NCBI RefSeq assembly: GCF_014243445.1
Contig: NZ_JACLQD010000004.1
Span: 62,001-126,000 of the forward strand
Direction of reading: 5' to 3'
DNA from: Paragemmobacter straminiformis
GTDB taxonomy: Bacteria > Pseudomonadota > Alphaproteobacteria > Rhodobacterales > Rhodobacteraceae
DNA length: 64,000 nucleotides
In this document: one piece after another, positions 37,449-46,436 of the stretch
Layout: each line of letters starts with the position of its first letter
How positions within the stretch are numbered: the stretch's first letter is position 1
Notes under the pieces: generated by a model
Database searches by the model: none
Told to the model about the DNA's origin: nothing
The model's input: the letters and a program-made list of their open reading frames with translations, nothing else
Made by a program: the position numbers and the translations under genes

Positions 37449-38681
37449 ATGAGCCGGTCCTTCCTTGCCAAGAACCCGTCGGTTCTGACCTTTCTTCTGG
37501 TGCTTGCGATCTTCACCCTGACGGTGACGATCCTGTCGGATGCCTATGGTCTGGCCTTTGTCTCGACCTCGTTCATCAAGACATTGGGCAAGACGCTGTG
37601 CCTGTGCCTTGTCGCGCTGGCGATGGACCTGATCTGGGGCTATGCGGGCATCCTGTCGCTTGGCCACATGGCCTTTTTCGCGCTGGGCGGCTATGGCTTG
37701 GGCATGTGGCTCATGTATGCGCGGACCGAGGAAATCGTGGTCGCGGCGCTGGCCCAGGACGTGATCCCCGCCACGGCCGAGGAAATCCGCCAAGGCATCG
37801 CCACGCAGATCTTCGGGGTGGTGGGCGCGTCCGAGTTCCCCGCGATCTGGGTCTTTGCCCATTCCTTCTGGCTGCAGATCGCCCTTGTGGTGCTGGTGCC
37901 GGGGGGGCTGGCGGCCGTGTTCGGCTGGCTGGCGTTCCGCTCGCGCGTGACGGGGGTTTACCTGTCGATCCTGACGCAGGCGATGACGCTGGCGTTGGCG
38001 CTTTACCTGTTCCAGAACGACTCGGGCCTTCGCGGCAACAACGGCCTGTCGGGGTTGCAGAACCTGCCGGGGCTGGACGGCGTGTCGCAGGACAGGCTGT
38101 CGGTCTGGTTCCTCTGGGGGTCGGCCCTCGCGCTGGGCCTTGGCTATGTGCTGCTTGCCTGGGTGGTGTCGGGCAAGTTCGGCTCGGTCATCCGCGCGAT
38201 CCGCGACGACGAGCAAAGGGTGCGGTTTCTGGGCTATTCGGTCGAGGGCTACAAGCTGTTCGTCTTTACCCTGACGGCGGTGATCGCGGCCATCGCGGGG
38301 GCGCTTTACTACCCGCAGGCGGGGATCATCAACCCGGCCGAGCTTGCGCCCATCGCCTCGATCTACCTTGCGGTCTGGGTTGCCATCGGGGGGCGCGGGC
38401 GGCTTTACGGGGCGGTGATCGGGGCGGCCTTCGTGTCGATCGTGTCAAGCTGGTTCACCGGCGGGCGCGTGCCGGACGTGCCGCTGGGGTTCTATACGAT
38501 CAGTTGGGTGGATTGGTGGTCGGTGGTGTTGGGCCTGTGCTTCGTGCTGGTCACGCTTTTCGCGCCCAAGGGAATCGGCGGCCTGTTCGATCTTGTGGCG
38601 GGCGTGCGGACCCCCGACCGCAAGGGAGCCGCACTTGGACCCGATGACGGGGCGCTGATGGAACGGGAGGCGCAGGAATGA
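37449..38681 (+). CDS. urtC: Urea ABC transporter permease UrtC
   Basis: The 410-residue LivM-type permease has LCLVALAMDLIWGYAGILSL, GHMAFFALGGYGLGMWLMYA, FQNDSGLRGNNGLSGLQNL, and ALYYPQAGIINPAELAPI. The start at 37449 (MSRSFLAKNPSVL) is preferred to TTG 37443. It is separated from urtB by 91 bases. Overlaps urtD by ATGA. Confidence 0.93.
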   Translation: MSRSFLAKNPSVLTFLLVLAIFTLTVTILSDAYGLAFVSTSFIKTLGKTLCLCLVALAMDLIWGYAGILSLGHMAFFALGGYGLGMWLMYARTEEIVVAALAQDVIPATAEEIRQGIATQIFGVVGASEFPAIWVFAHSFWLQIALVVLVPGGLAAVFGWLAFRSRVTGVYLSILTQAMTLALALYLFQNDSGLRGNNGLSGLQNLPGLDGVSQDRLSVWFLWGSALALGLGYVLLAWVVSGKFGSVIRAIRDDEQRVRFLGYSVEGYKLFVFTLTAVIAAIAGALYYPQAGIINPAELAPIASIYLAVWVAIGGRGRLYGAVIGAAFVSIVSSWFTGGRVPDVPLGFYTISWVDWWSVVLGLCFVLVTLFAPKGIGGLFDLVAGVRTPDRKGAALGPDDGALMEREAQE

Positions 38682-39421
38682 GCGCGCTGCTTGAGGTTTC
38701 GGGCGTGTCGGTCAGCTTCGACGGGTTCCGCGCCATCAACAACCTGTCCTTCACCATCGGCCCCGCCGAGTTGCGGGCGATCATCGGGCCGAACGGGGCG
38801 GGCAAGACGACCTTCATGGACATCGTGACCGGAAAGACGCGGCCCGACGCGGGAACCGTCAGTTTCGGCGAAAAGTCGGTGTCGCTGCTTTCCTTGACCG
38901 AAGCCGAGATCGCCCGCGCCGGAGTGGGGCGCAAGTTCCAGCGGCCCACGGTCTTCGAGGACCAGACGGTGCATGAGAACCTGATCATGGCGTTGAAGGC
39001 GCATCGCAGCCCGTGGCGCGTGCTGGTCTGGCGCGAGGCGGCGGCGGACCGCGACAAGGTTGCGGCGCTGGCCGAAGAGGTGGGGCTGCTCGACGCGCTG
39101 CCGCGAAAGGCGGGCGAGTTGAGCCACGGGCAGAAGCAATGGCTCGAGATCGGGATGCTGCTGGCGCAGGAGCCGCGCCTCTTGCTGGTCGACGAGCCTG
39201 CGGCAGGCATGACGCTGGCCGAGCGCGAACATACGACGCGGCTTCTGGTCGACATGGCCAGAACCCGCGCCGTGGTCGTGGTGGAGCATGACATGGATTT
39301 CGTGCGGCGGCTGAACTGCAAGGTGACGGTGCTGCACGAGGGGGCGGTTCTTGCGGAAGGGTCGCTCGACCATGTCACGAAGAACAGCGACGTGATCGAC
39401 GTCTATCTGGGGCGGGGCTGA
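38678..39421 (+). CDS. urtD: Urea ABC transporter ATP-binding protein UrtD
   Basis: The 247-residue LivG-type ATPase has Walker A GPNGAGKTTFMD, signature LSHGQKQWLEIGMLLAQEP, Walker B LLLVDEPAAGM and the switch VVVVEHDMDFV. SHGQKQWLEIGM is characteristic of UrtD. Stop and urtE start overlap (TGATG). Confidence 0.95.
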   Translation: MSALLEVSGVSVSFDGFRAINNLSFTIGPAELRAIIGPNGAGKTTFMDIVTGKTRPDAGTVSFGEKSVSLLSLTEAEIARAGVGRKFQRPTVFEDQTVHENLIMALKAHRSPWRVLVWREAAADRDKVAALAEEVGLLDALPRKAGELSHGQKQWLEIGMLLAQEPRLLLVDEPAAGMTLAEREHTTRLLVDMARTRAVVVVEHDMDFVRRLNCKVTVLHEGAVLAEGSLDHVTKNSDVIDVYLGRG

Positions 39422-40116
39422 TGCTGGAAACCAAGGGACTGACGCTGCACTACGGCGGGTCGCAAATCCTGTACGGGATCGACATGGTGGCGCGGGCGGG
39501 CGAGGTGACCTGCATCATGGGGACGAACGGGGTCGGCAAGACGAGCCTTCTGAAGGCGCTTGCGGGCACGCATCCCCGTTCGGGCGGGCAGGTCCTGCTC
39601 GGGGGCGAGGCGCTGCCGAAGCTGCCCCCGCAGGGCATGGCCAGGCGGGGCCTTGCCGTTGTGCCGCAGGGGCGGATGATCTTTCCCTTGCTGACGGTGC
39701 GGGAGAATATGGAAACCGCCTTTGCCCTGCTGCCGCGCGCCGATCACCGGATACCGGACGAGATCTACGATCTTTTCCCCGTGCTGAAGGACATGGGCCA
39801 CCGCAGGGGCGGCGACCTTTCGGGCGGGCAGCAACAGCAGCTTGCCATCGCAAGGGCGATGATCATGCGCCCGCGCGTGCTGTTGCTGGACGAGCCGACC
39901 GAAGGCATCCAGCCCAATATCATCCAGCAGATCGGACGGGTGATTTCCTATCTGCGCGGCAAGGGGGATATGGCGATCATTCTGGTCGAGCAGTATTTCG
40001 ACTTTGCCTATGGGCTGGCCGACAGTTTCTATGTCCTCAAGCGCGGGCAGGTGGCGCTGTCGGGCAGCAAGTCCGCCCTGTCGCAAGAGGTATTGCGCCA
40101 GACGGTTTCGGTCTGA
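39421..40116 (+). CDS. urtE: Urea ABC transporter ATP-binding protein UrtE
   Basis: The 231-residue LivF-type ATPase begins LETKGLTLHYGGSQILYGID. It has Walker A GTNGVGKTSLLKAL, signature LSGGQQQQLAIARAMI, Walker B VLLLDEPTEGIQPNIIQQIG and LVEQYFDFAYGLAD. It completes UrtABCDE, importing urea for the adjacent urease. Confidence 0.95.
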   Translation: MLETKGLTLHYGGSQILYGIDMVARAGEVTCIMGTNGVGKTSLLKALAGTHPRSGGQVLLGGEALPKLPPQGMARRGLAVVPQGRMIFPLLTVRENMETAFALLPRADHRIPDEIYDLFPVLKDMGHRRGGDLSGGQQQQLAIARAMIMRPRVLLLDEPTEGIQPNIIQQIGRVISYLRGKGDMAIILVEQYFDFAYGLADSFYVLKRGQVALSGSKSALSQEVLRQTVSV

Positions 40117-40155
40117 GCCTGTTCTGCCGGTCGCGGTGTTCGGCCCCGTGGCAGC

Positions 40156-40315
40156 GGGGGGCCAGCCCCCCGTCTCGCCAGGGCGAGACGCCCCCCGAAG
40201 TATTTCAGCAATGGTGAAGGGGGGGGCGGGGGACCGCCTCTTTCACACCGGCCAAATATCCTCGGGGGGAGGCGCGCTGGAAGCGCGGCGCGGGGGGCAG
40301 ACGGCCCCCCGTCTT
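40156..40315 (+). repeat. Composite intergenic repeat with terminator hairpins (copy 5)
   Basis: Hairpin GGGGGGC/GCCCCCC (40156-40171), left arm CCCCCCGAAGTATTT (40191-40205), right arm AAATATCCTCGGGGGG (40254-40269) and hairpin GGGGGGC-AGACG-GCCCCCC (40292-40310), then GTCTT. It ends the urt operon and lies between convergent urtE and cycA. Confidence 0.75.
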
Positions 40316-40343
40316 GCGCAGGGCTGGGGCTGCGCGGCAATGG

Positions 40344-40371
40344 AAAAAGGGGCCGCCTTGCGGGCGACCCC
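40344..40371 (-). terminator. Intrinsic terminator after cycA
   Basis: On the minus strand GGGGTCGCC-CGCAA-GGCGGCCCC forms a 9-bp stem with one G-T pair, followed by TTTTT. It ends the leftward photosynthesis run. Confidence 0.85.
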
Positions 40372-40394
40372 TTCGCTTGATCCGGATCGAAAGG

Positions 40395-40832
40395 TCAGTT
40401 CGCGGCGGGCGCGGGGGCCAGCGAGGCGAGGAAGGCTGCCACGTTGGCACCGTCTTCGGCCTTTTTCAGTTTGAACATCATCTTCGACTTGGCTTTCTTG
40501 TCGCCGGTCTTTTCGTCGAGGAACTTGGTCGGGTCCTGCACGTAGACGGCAAGATCCTCTTCGGTCCAGACGTAGCCGGTCGCGCCGAGTTCCTTGATGC
40601 CGTCACCGTATTTGAATTCGGGATAGCTGGCGGCGGCGCGGCCGATCACGCCGTAGAGGTTCGGGCCGGTCTTGGCGTTCTTGCCGGCAAGCACGTTGCC
40701 GTCGGGATCGACGACCGAGTGGCAGGTCTGGCATTGGTTGAAGACTTTCTTGCCGGCTTCCACGTCGCCTGCGGCAAGCGCGGGGGCGGCGGAAAGGGCG
40801 GCAAGGGCAAGGGCGGTCAGGGTCAGTTTCAA
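40395..40832 (-). CDS. cycA: Cytochrome c2 precursor
   Basis: The 145-residue precursor has signal peptide MKLTLTALALAALSAAPALA, haem motif CQTCH (residues 34-38) and the axial Met in KSKMMFKL, with WTEEDLAVYVQDPTKFLDEK typical of Rhodobacter cytochrome c2. It carries electrons in the periplasm from the bc1 complex to the reaction centre. The best start is TTG 40832, because GGGAGG lies 7 bases upstream. ATG 40865 would add 11 residues but has no ribosome-binding site. Confidence 0.93.
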   Translation of the reverse strand: MKLTLTALALAALSAAPALAAGDVEAGKKVFNQCQTCHSVVDPDGNVLAGKNAKTGPNLYGVIGRAAASYPEFKYGDGIKELGATGYVWTEEDLAVYVQDPTKFLDEKTGDKKAKSKMMFKLKKAEDGANVAAFLASLAPAPAAN

Positions 40833-40957
40833 GGTTGGTCCTCCCAACGGGTTATTGGCGATCATATACTGGTTCTGTCGGGCGCGTTGACAAGAGGTCG
40901 TGAAGCGAAGTTTTGACCCCTTTTCGCGCGGCAATCCAGTGCAATTCCGCGTGATCC

Positions 40958-42169
40958 CTAGGCGACCGCATGGCTGACGGCGCAGCGCTGCCACAAAGCG
41001 GTCAGCGCGGTCACCAGATGGTCGATATCGGCGTCCGAATGCAGGGGGCCGGGTGTGATGCGCAGGCGCTCGGTGCCCTTGGGGACGGTGGGGTAGTTGA
41101 TGGGTTGGACGTAGATGCCCCAGTCGTCCATCAGGATGTCCGAGATCATGCGGCATTTCACCGGATCGCCGATCATCACGGGGATGATGTGGCTGTCGTT
41201 CGCCAGATGCGGGATGCCCGCGCGGTCGAGGCGGGCGCGGAGCTTCGCGACATTCGCCTGTTGCGCCTGACGTTCGGCTTCGGACCCTTTCAGGTGGCGG
41301 ATCGATGCGGTGGCGGCGGCAGCCACGGCAGGGGGCAGGGCTGTGGTGAAGATGAAACCGCTCGCAAAGCTGCGGATGAAATCGCACAGCGGCGCGGAAC
41401 CGGTGATGTAGCCGCCGACGCAGCCGAAGGCTTTGCCGAGCGTGCCTTCGATCAGGTTGATGCGATGGGCAAGGCCCCGCTGTTCCGAGACGCCGCCGCC
41501 GCGCGGGCCATACATGCCGACGGCATGGACCTCGTCGATATAGGACAGCGCGCCGTGGGCTTCGCAGACCTCGACGATCTCGCGGATCGGGGCGATGTCG
41601 CCGTCCATCGAATAGACGCTTTCAAACGCCACGATCTTGGGCCGGTCGCCCACGGCGTGCAGTTTGCGGTCGAGGTCGCGCCAGTCGTTGTGCTTCCACA
41701 GCACCTTGTCGGCGCGCGAGTGGCGGATGCCCTCGATCATCGAGGCGTGGTTGCCTTCGTCCGACAGGATCACGGCATTGGGGATCTTCGCGCCGAGCGT
41801 CGAAAGAGCCGCCCAGTTCGACACGTAGCCCGAGGTGAAGAGAAGGGCCGCTTCCTTGCCGTGCAGGTCGGCCAGTTCGCGTTCGAGGATCAGGTGGTGG
41901 TGGTTGGTGCCCGAGATGTTGCGCGTGCCGCCCGCGCCCGTGCCGCAGGTCTGCACGGCATCGACCATCGCCTGCACCACGCCCGCGTTCTGGCCCATGC
42001 CGAGATAGTCGTTCGAGCACCAGACCGTGACCTCGCGCACTTTGCCGTCCTTGTGGTTGGCCGCGCGGGGGAAGGTGCCGCAGCGGCGTTCCATCTCGGC
42101 AAAGACGCGATAGTTGCCTTCGGCCTTGAGGGCATCGAGCTGGCCGCTGAAAAGGGCGTCGAAATCCAT
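40958..42169 (-). CDS. hemA: 5-aminolevulinate synthase
   Basis: The 403-residue PLP enzyme begins [20 protein letters not shown]. It has [33 protein letters not shown] and [18 protein letters not shown]. The PLP Lys lies in [16 protein letters not shown]. It condenses glycine and succinyl-CoA, the first step of haem and bacteriochlorophyll synthesis. It sits one base after puhE and upstream of cycA. Confidence 0.96.
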   Translation of the reverse strand: MDFDALFSGQLDALKAEGNYRVFAEMERRCGTFPRAANHKDGKVREVTVWCSNDYLGMGQNAGVVQAMVDAVQTCGTGAGGTRNISGTNHHHLILERELADLHGKEAALLFTSGYVSNWAALSTLGAKIPNAVILSDEGNHASMIEGIRHSRADKVLWKHNDWRDLDRKLHAVGDRPKIVAFESVYSMDGDIAPIREIVEVCEAHGALSYIDEVHAVGMYGPRGGGVSEQRGLAHRINLIEGTLGKAFGCVGGYITGSAPLCDFIRSFASGFIFTTALPPAVAAAATASIRHLKGSEAERQAQQANVAKLRARLDRAGIPHLANDSHIIPVMIGDPVKCRMISDILMDDWGIYVQPINYPTVPKGTERLRITPGPLHSDADIDHLVTALTALWQRCAVSHAVA

Positions 42170-42170
42170 G

Positions 42171-42992
42171 TCAGTGCTTTCTTTTGGTCAGGGCCGGGTC
42201 GGTGACTGGCGCGGGTGTTACAGAGGGGGGCGCGGGGATCATCCAGCGCCAGAGTTTCTGGTCGGGAAGGGGCAGGACCATGAACCAATGCTCGAGAAGG
42301 GCGAGCAGGGTCAGGGCGGAGAGAAGCGTGAAGCCGATGAGATGCCCGTCGGTCGGGGCCGAGACGGCGCGTTCCAGAAAACAGGCGACGGCGAAGGTGA
42401 GGGCCGAGACCGAAAGCGGGAAGCCCGCGTTCATCGGGGCGCGGCGGAAATGGCTGGGCAGGTGCGACAGCGTCTGCGGCAGGAATTCGGTATGGATGCG
42501 CGGCACGCCGAAGAAGAGGTTCAGCTTGGCCGAGATGCGGGCGAAGAACAGGATCACGAAGGTCCAGAGGCCGAAGATGTTCGCGTGGCCCTCGGTGATG
42601 ATGGCAAGCGCGCCCATCGTGCCCATCAGCAGCAACTCGTGCCACAGGATGGTGCCGCAGGCGCGCAGGAAGCGGGCAAAGGTTCCGGCATGGGGCGGGC
42701 AGGCTGCGGTATTGGGGCCGGCCACGATGCCGGACAGGAAGGCCAGTTCGATCCATGCCCATATGGCAAGCGCCGAGAGGAAGCCGAGATAGGCCCCCTT
42801 GGCGCTGTCGTCGTCGAGGACGTTGCGGAACACCACCGCGCCGCCCACCAGCAGCGGCAAACCAAGGATGACCGACCACAGATGCGCGTCGCGCCCCTGA
42901 TGGTCGGCCTGCTTGACGCGCCAGATGATGATGCCGGTTGAGAACCACCAGAGAAACAGCGCGGACAGGGCGGCAAGCCACGGATTGGTCAT
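42171..42992 (-). CDS. puhE: Photosynthetic complex assembly protein PuhE
   Basis: The 273-residue integral membrane protein has about seven spans ([17 protein letters not shown] at the N terminus, [20 protein letters not shown] in the middle). [18 protein letters not shown] is a conserved loop. PuhE modulates reaction-centre and bacteriochlorophyll formation in Rhodobacter. The start [10 protein letters not shown] is within a stem-loop that covers its G-rich ribosome-binding site. Confidence 0.88.
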   Translation of the reverse strand: MTNPWLAALSALFLWWFSTGIIIWRVKQADHQGRDAHLWSVILGLPLLVGGAVVFRNVLDDDSAKGAYLGFLSALAIWAWIELAFLSGIVAGPNTAACPPHAGTFARFLRACGTILWHELLLMGTMGALAIITEGHANIFGLWTFVILFFARISAKLNLFFGVPRIHTEFLPQTLSHLPSHFRRAPMNAGFPLSVSALTFAVACFLERAVSAPTDGHLIGFTLLSALTLLALLEHWFMVLPLPDQKLWRWMIPAPPSVTPAPVTDPALTKRKH

Positions 42993-42993
42993 A

Positions 42994-43021
42994 CGCGGCC
43001 CCCCCCGAAAGGGGAGCCGCG
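42994..43021 (-). promoter_or_regulatory. Stem-loop at the puhE translation start
   Basis: On the minus strand CGCGGC-T-CCCC-TTTC-GGGG plus GCCGCG forms a hairpin (43021-42994) that ends one base before the puhE ATG and pairs its G-run. It could limit puhE translation or process the mRNA after acsF. Function is inferred. Confidence 0.5.
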
Positions 43022-43089
43022 CCGGACGGTGGGACGCGCCCATCCCGCCGTCGCAATCACCGCTTGCGCGGCGATTTGCATCTTACCGG

Positions 43090-44184
43090 TCAATAGGTCG
43101 GCTCCATCCGGACCGAAGCCGGAGGGGTCGTCTTGATGACCGGAATGAGGTAGAGGCCGGCAAAGGCCAGAAGCGCGCGGGCCGAGGCCGCCTTATGCGC
43201 CACCCAGCCGCCGAGGCCGCCGGATTTCTTGGCTTTCTCCATATCGCGCATGGCCTGATCCATCGCCCGCAGGCCGGGGATCCAGCGCGGGTGGTCGATG
43301 TCGAGTTCGACCGGAAAGACCTGCCGCGCGATGGCGGATGTCTTGCGGTAGACCTCTTGGTCATACCAGTCGATGTCGACGCCGAGGTGGTGGTGGAAGT
43401 CCACCCGCGCGTGGTCGCGGACCCACATCGTCGAATAGACCGCCGTCAGGAAGAAGCGGATCCACAGCTTGTTGGCAAAGCTGGTGGTCAGCGCGGGGTC
43501 GGTGCGCATCAGCAGGGCAAAGGCCTCGCCGTGGCTGAACTCGTCGTTGCACCATTCGCGGAACCATTTGAAAATCGGGTGGAAGCGGTGCTCGGGGTGC
43601 GCCTCGAGGTGGCGGAAGATCGTGATGTAGCGCGCGTAGCCGATCTTTTCCGACAGATAGGTGGCGTAGTAGATGAACTTAGGCCGGAAGTAGGTGTATT
43701 TCTTGGCCTTGGTCAGAAAGCCGAGGTTCACGGCGACACCCGCTTCGCGCAGCGCGTCGTTGATGAAGCCTGCGTGGCGGGCCTCGTCGCGCGACATGTA
43801 GCTGAACAGCTCGCAGATGTCGGGGTTGGTGCCGCGGCGCTTCATTTCCTTGTAGAGCACGCAGCCCGAGAATTCGGCAGTGCAGGAGGACACCAGAAAG
43901 TCGATGAATTCCACGCGGAGCGCGGGGTCCATGCCTTTCCAGTCGACATCGTCCCAATCGGCGTTCTTCTTGAAATGGCCCTTGTTCGGGTCCGATTTCA
44001 TCTGGGCGAGCAGCTTGTCCCATTCCTCGCGCACGGGGGTGACGTCGATCTTGTCCATCTCGTCGAAATCGGTGGTGTAGAAGCGCGGGTTCAGCAGCGT
44101 GGTTTCGGTGGCCATCGCGGTCGTGTCGAAGGCGCCCGACATTTCGGCGTGCAGCTCGTCATGCGTGGTGGCGTGGACGTTCAT
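43090..44184 (-). CDS. acsF: Aerobic Mg-protoporphyrin IX monomethyl ester cyclase
   Basis: The 364-residue diiron oxygenase has NPRFYTTDFDEMDKID, a first Glu in CTAEFSGCVLYKEMKRRG, and ExxH motifs in SRDEARHAGFIND and CNDEFSHGEAFALLMRTDP. It forms the isocyclic ring with O2. It overlaps the preceding gene by ATGA. The window also carries the O2-independent bchE, so both routes are available. Confidence 0.95.
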   Translation of the reverse strand: MNVHATTHDELHAEMSGAFDTTAMATETTLLNPRFYTTDFDEMDKIDVTPVREEWDKLLAQMKSDPNKGHFKKNADWDDVDWKGMDPALRVEFIDFLVSSCTAEFSGCVLYKEMKRRGTNPDICELFSYMSRDEARHAGFINDALREAGVAVNLGFLTKAKKYTYFRPKFIYYATYLSEKIGYARYITIFRHLEAHPEHRFHPIFKWFREWCNDEFSHGEAFALLMRTDPALTTSFANKLWIRFFLTAVYSTMWVRDHARVDFHHHLGVDIDWYDQEVYRKTSAIARQVFPVELDIDHPRWIPGLRAMDQAMRDMEKAKKSGGLGGWVAHKAASARALLAFAGLYLIPVIKTTPPASVRMEPTY

Positions 44185-44483
44185 AGCGTCACCTCTTCCG
44201 AGAAGGAGAATTCGCACAGTTCCATGAAGTCGAGGTCGCCCGTGAGGCGGGTCCAGAGGCGTTCGATGGCGCTTGCGCGGGTGATGGTGGCGGTGCGGTC
44301 TTCGACGACGACCTCGCCATAGGGCGCCATGACGGGCGCGCCGTGGACAAGGACTTCGTCACCGGGATGGACGACCGCGCCGTTGTTGAAACGGACATGG
44401 GCGTGCAGGGCCTCGAACCGGTGGCTGATTTCGACGGTGCAGGGCACGTCTTCGCGGGTGCGTGTGAAAAGCGGCATGGTCAT
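44181..44483 (-). CDS. bciE: Probable cyclase auxiliary protein BciE
   Basis: The 100-residue protein starts MTMPLFTRTREDVPCTVEIS, contains VHPGDEVLVHGAPVMAPYGE and ends DFMELCEFSFSEEVTL. It is located between puhC and acsF and overlaps both genes. In Rhodobacter the small gene at this position (BciE) is required for AcsF activity. The assignment rests on position and size more than on a recognised domain. Confidence 0.65.
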   Translation of the reverse strand: MTMPLFTRTREDVPCTVEISHRFEALHAHVRFNNGAVVHPGDEVLVHGAPVMAPYGEVVVEDRTATITRASAIERLWTRLTGDLDFMELCEFSFSEEVTL

Positions 44484-44938
44484 TCCCCCGACTGCTGCAA
44501 GAGCCGCTCGAAGGCGGCGCGGTTGTCAGAGCCAAAGGCGTAAAGCTCGGCGCTCCAGCCTGTGGCGGGGTCCTCGGCCACGAGACGGCCGTTGTCATAG
44601 CGGACGATGTCGATCGGGGGATTGCCCTGAACGTGGTGGACAAGGCGTTCACGCGCCATGCCGGACTGGATCACGGTGATGAACCCGCCGTGGGGAAGGT
44701 CGGCCAGAACGGTGCCGTCCGGCCGTTTGACGATGACCGCCTGGGCGGAAAGCCCTTCGAGCACGATCTGCGTCCTGGCGGTCACGGTGCCCGCGTCGGG
44801 CACGCCGACATGGCTGCGGCCCGTGGCGACCGAATAGCTGACCAGCGCGAGCGAGGAAAGCGCCAGCGCGGCCATGCCCAGAAGCAGGGTGCGCGGGATC
44901 ATTTCCTTTTCGCGGTTCGGGGTCTCGGTGCTGTGCAT
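44480..44938 (-). CDS. puhC: Photosynthetic complex assembly protein PuhC
   Basis: The 152-residue protein has one N-terminal membrane span (TLLLGMAALALSSLALVSYS) and a periplasmic domain with IVRYDNGRLVAEDPATGWSA and AFERLLQQSG. PuhC helps organise the reaction centre-LH1 core. It starts 11 bases after puhB and overlaps the next gene by four bases. Confidence 0.88.
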   Translation of the reverse strand: MHSTETPNREKEMIPRTLLLGMAALALSSLALVSYSVATGRSHVGVPDAGTVTARTQIVLEGLSAQAVIVKRPDGTVLADLPHGGFITVIQSGMARERLVHHVQGNPPIDIVRYDNGRLVAEDPATGWSAELYAFGSDNRAAFERLLQQSGE

Positions 44939-44949
44939 GACCGTTCCCC

Positions 44950-45585
44950 CTATTCCGCAGCCACGGCGCCAAGGCCGGGTTGGGCGCGGCTGACCACGGG
45001 TTGCGACAGGCGCGTTTCGGCGGCATCGGCCAGAACACGGGCGACGATGGCCGCATCGGGCACGCAGCGCAGCGCGGGTTCGGTCTGCTTGAGGTGCCAC
45101 GGACGGGCGTGGGGCCACATTTGCAGATAGGCAAGGCGGGTGTCGCCCTGGGTCTGCAGGGCGATGGTGCCCGTGCCGGTCCGCTTCACCTCGACCGAGG
45201 CCGAGGCGATCTGCTTGAAGGGAATGTTATAGGTCACCGACAGCGCACCGATCCGCATCAGGACGCGGGCGGTGGTGATGGTGTAGATGGTGGCGCGCGA
45301 TTGCGCCCATGCAAGGAACAGGATCACCGCAAGGGCGGCGACGGCCAGCATCGCATAGGGCAGACCGCGGGCGACGGCCATGACGGCCCCGCCATCGGCG
45401 GCTCCGCTGGCGGTTTTCCAGACGACGATCACGGCCATGTAGCCCATGATCCAGTTCAGTTTCCACGCCTCGCGGGCGAGGGGCAGGACAGCGGGGCGGC
45501 CTTGCCAGAGGATCGATTCCCCTTTCGGCAAAGGCGCCGGGATGCCGGGTGCGGCATCGAAGGCGAAGTCATCATGGTCTGACAT
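44950..45585 (-). CDS. puhB: Photosynthetic complex assembly protein PuhB
   Basis: The 211-residue protein begins MSDHDDFAFDAAPGIPAPLP, has PKGESILWQGRP, two or three membrane spans (LPYAMLAVAALAVILFLAWA) and a PH-like domain (TIYTITTARVLMRIGALSVT, IPFKQIASASVEVK). PuhB is a reaction-centre assembly factor. Follows puhA after a 62-base hairpin gap. Confidence 0.9.
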   Translation of the reverse strand: MSDHDDFAFDAAPGIPAPLPKGESILWQGRPAVLPLAREAWKLNWIMGYMAVIVVWKTASGAADGGAVMAVARGLPYAMLAVAALAVILFLAWAQSRATIYTITTARVLMRIGALSVTYNIPFKQIASASVEVKRTGTGTIALQTQGDTRLAYLQMWPHARPWHLKQTEPALRCVPDAAIVARVLADAAETRLSQPVVSRAQPGLGAVAAE

Positions 45586-45613
45586 CTGCAGACCCTCCGT
45601 GTTGGGGTAAGAC

Positions 45614-45639
45614 GGGGCGGCCCGGGCGCAGGCCGCCCC
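45614..45639 (-). promoter_or_regulatory. Hairpin between puhA and puhB
   Basis: On the minus strand GGGGCGGCC and GGCCGCCCC form a 9-bp stem with an 8-base loop, without a following T run. It lies just after puhA and likely protects puhA mRNA or reduces read-through into puhB. The plus strand has a T run, but no rightward gene ends here. Confidence 0.6.
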
Positions 45640-45647
45640 CCTTTTTC

Positions 45648-46418
45648 TCAGAAGCCGTTCTTGCGTTTGGCGGCGTCATACATCCAGCCACCGGCGACGT
45701 AGCCCGAGATCTTGTCTTCCTCGAGCTTGGTGACGGTGGTCAGGGATTTGGTCTGCGGGATTCCCGCGAAGCGGTCCGAGGCGATGGCACGGATGCGCAC
45801 GCGGTCGGGCCAGATGCGCGCAAGCGTCATCGGCACGAGGCGCTTGCCGCCATCGTTCAGCTCGATTTCAAGGTAGCGCACCAGCTGTTCCGGCGCGTCC
45901 ACCCACATGTCCGAGATGCGGCCCACGACTTCGAGGTCGGCGGCCTGCACCGGAAGGCCACGCGGGTCGCGGCCGGCCGAGACGACAAAGCCCTTGGCCT
46001 GCCCCATCGGGACGATCTTGGCATGGCCGTGACCGTCGAGTTCGGGCTCGTCCCGGCGCGGCGCCCACGAGGCGGGGCCGACGCCATCGGCCATCGCATC
46101 GCCCGTGGGGGCATGCGGGAAGCCTTCGGACACGGCGGTCCGGGCGAGTTTCAGGTCGGTGCGGCGATGCGCGGCCTCGTTCGCGGCCGAGGGAACGGTC
46201 ACGTCACCCTTGCCGAAGGGAAGGCGGAAGGTTTTCGGCTTCGGCACCGGGAAGGGGCCCTGGTTCGGGGCGGCAAGGCCGTCCTCGGTTTCCAGCGGAT
46301 AGCCTTCGCGCATGTTCTCGGTTTGCAGATAGTAGACGAGCAGGGCGAAGAAGGCCCAGAAGAGCCAGATGGCAAGGCTTGCCAAGTCGAAGTTGCCAAA
46401 GAAAGTCACACCAACCAT
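45648..46418 (-). CDS. puhA: Photosynthetic reaction centre subunit H
   Basis: The 256-residue H subunit begins [20 protein letters not shown], with one membrane span followed by [19 protein letters not shown]. Cytoplasmic-domain marks are [37 protein letters not shown] and [16 protein letters not shown]-like [16 protein letters not shown]. It caps the L/M core and guides protons to the secondary quinone. GGAGG precedes the start. Transcribed with or from within lhaA. Confidence 0.97.
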   Translation of the reverse strand: MVGVTFFGNFDLASLAIWLFWAFFALLVYYLQTENMREGYPLETEDGLAAPNQGPFPVPKPKTFRLPFGKGDVTVPSAANEAAHRRTDLKLARTAVSEGFPHAPTGDAMADGVGPASWAPRRDEPELDGHGHAKIVPMGQAKGFVVSAGRDPRGLPVQAADLEVVGRISDMWVDAPEQLVRYLEIELNDGGKRLVPMTLARIWPDRVRIRAIASDRFAGIPQTKSLTTVTKLEEDKISGYVAGGWMYDAAKRKNGF

Positions 46419-46436
46419 TTTGCGGGTCCTCCGGGG

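Noticed and set aside
40876-40892. PpsR site upstream of cycA
   Set aside because: The spacer is 11 bases; listed only as a possible decayed site.
45614-45645. Rightward terminator between puhB and puhA (hairpin followed by TTTTT on the plus strand)
   Set aside because: No plus-strand gene ends here. The stem is better explained as an intercistronic structure of the leftward puh mRNA.
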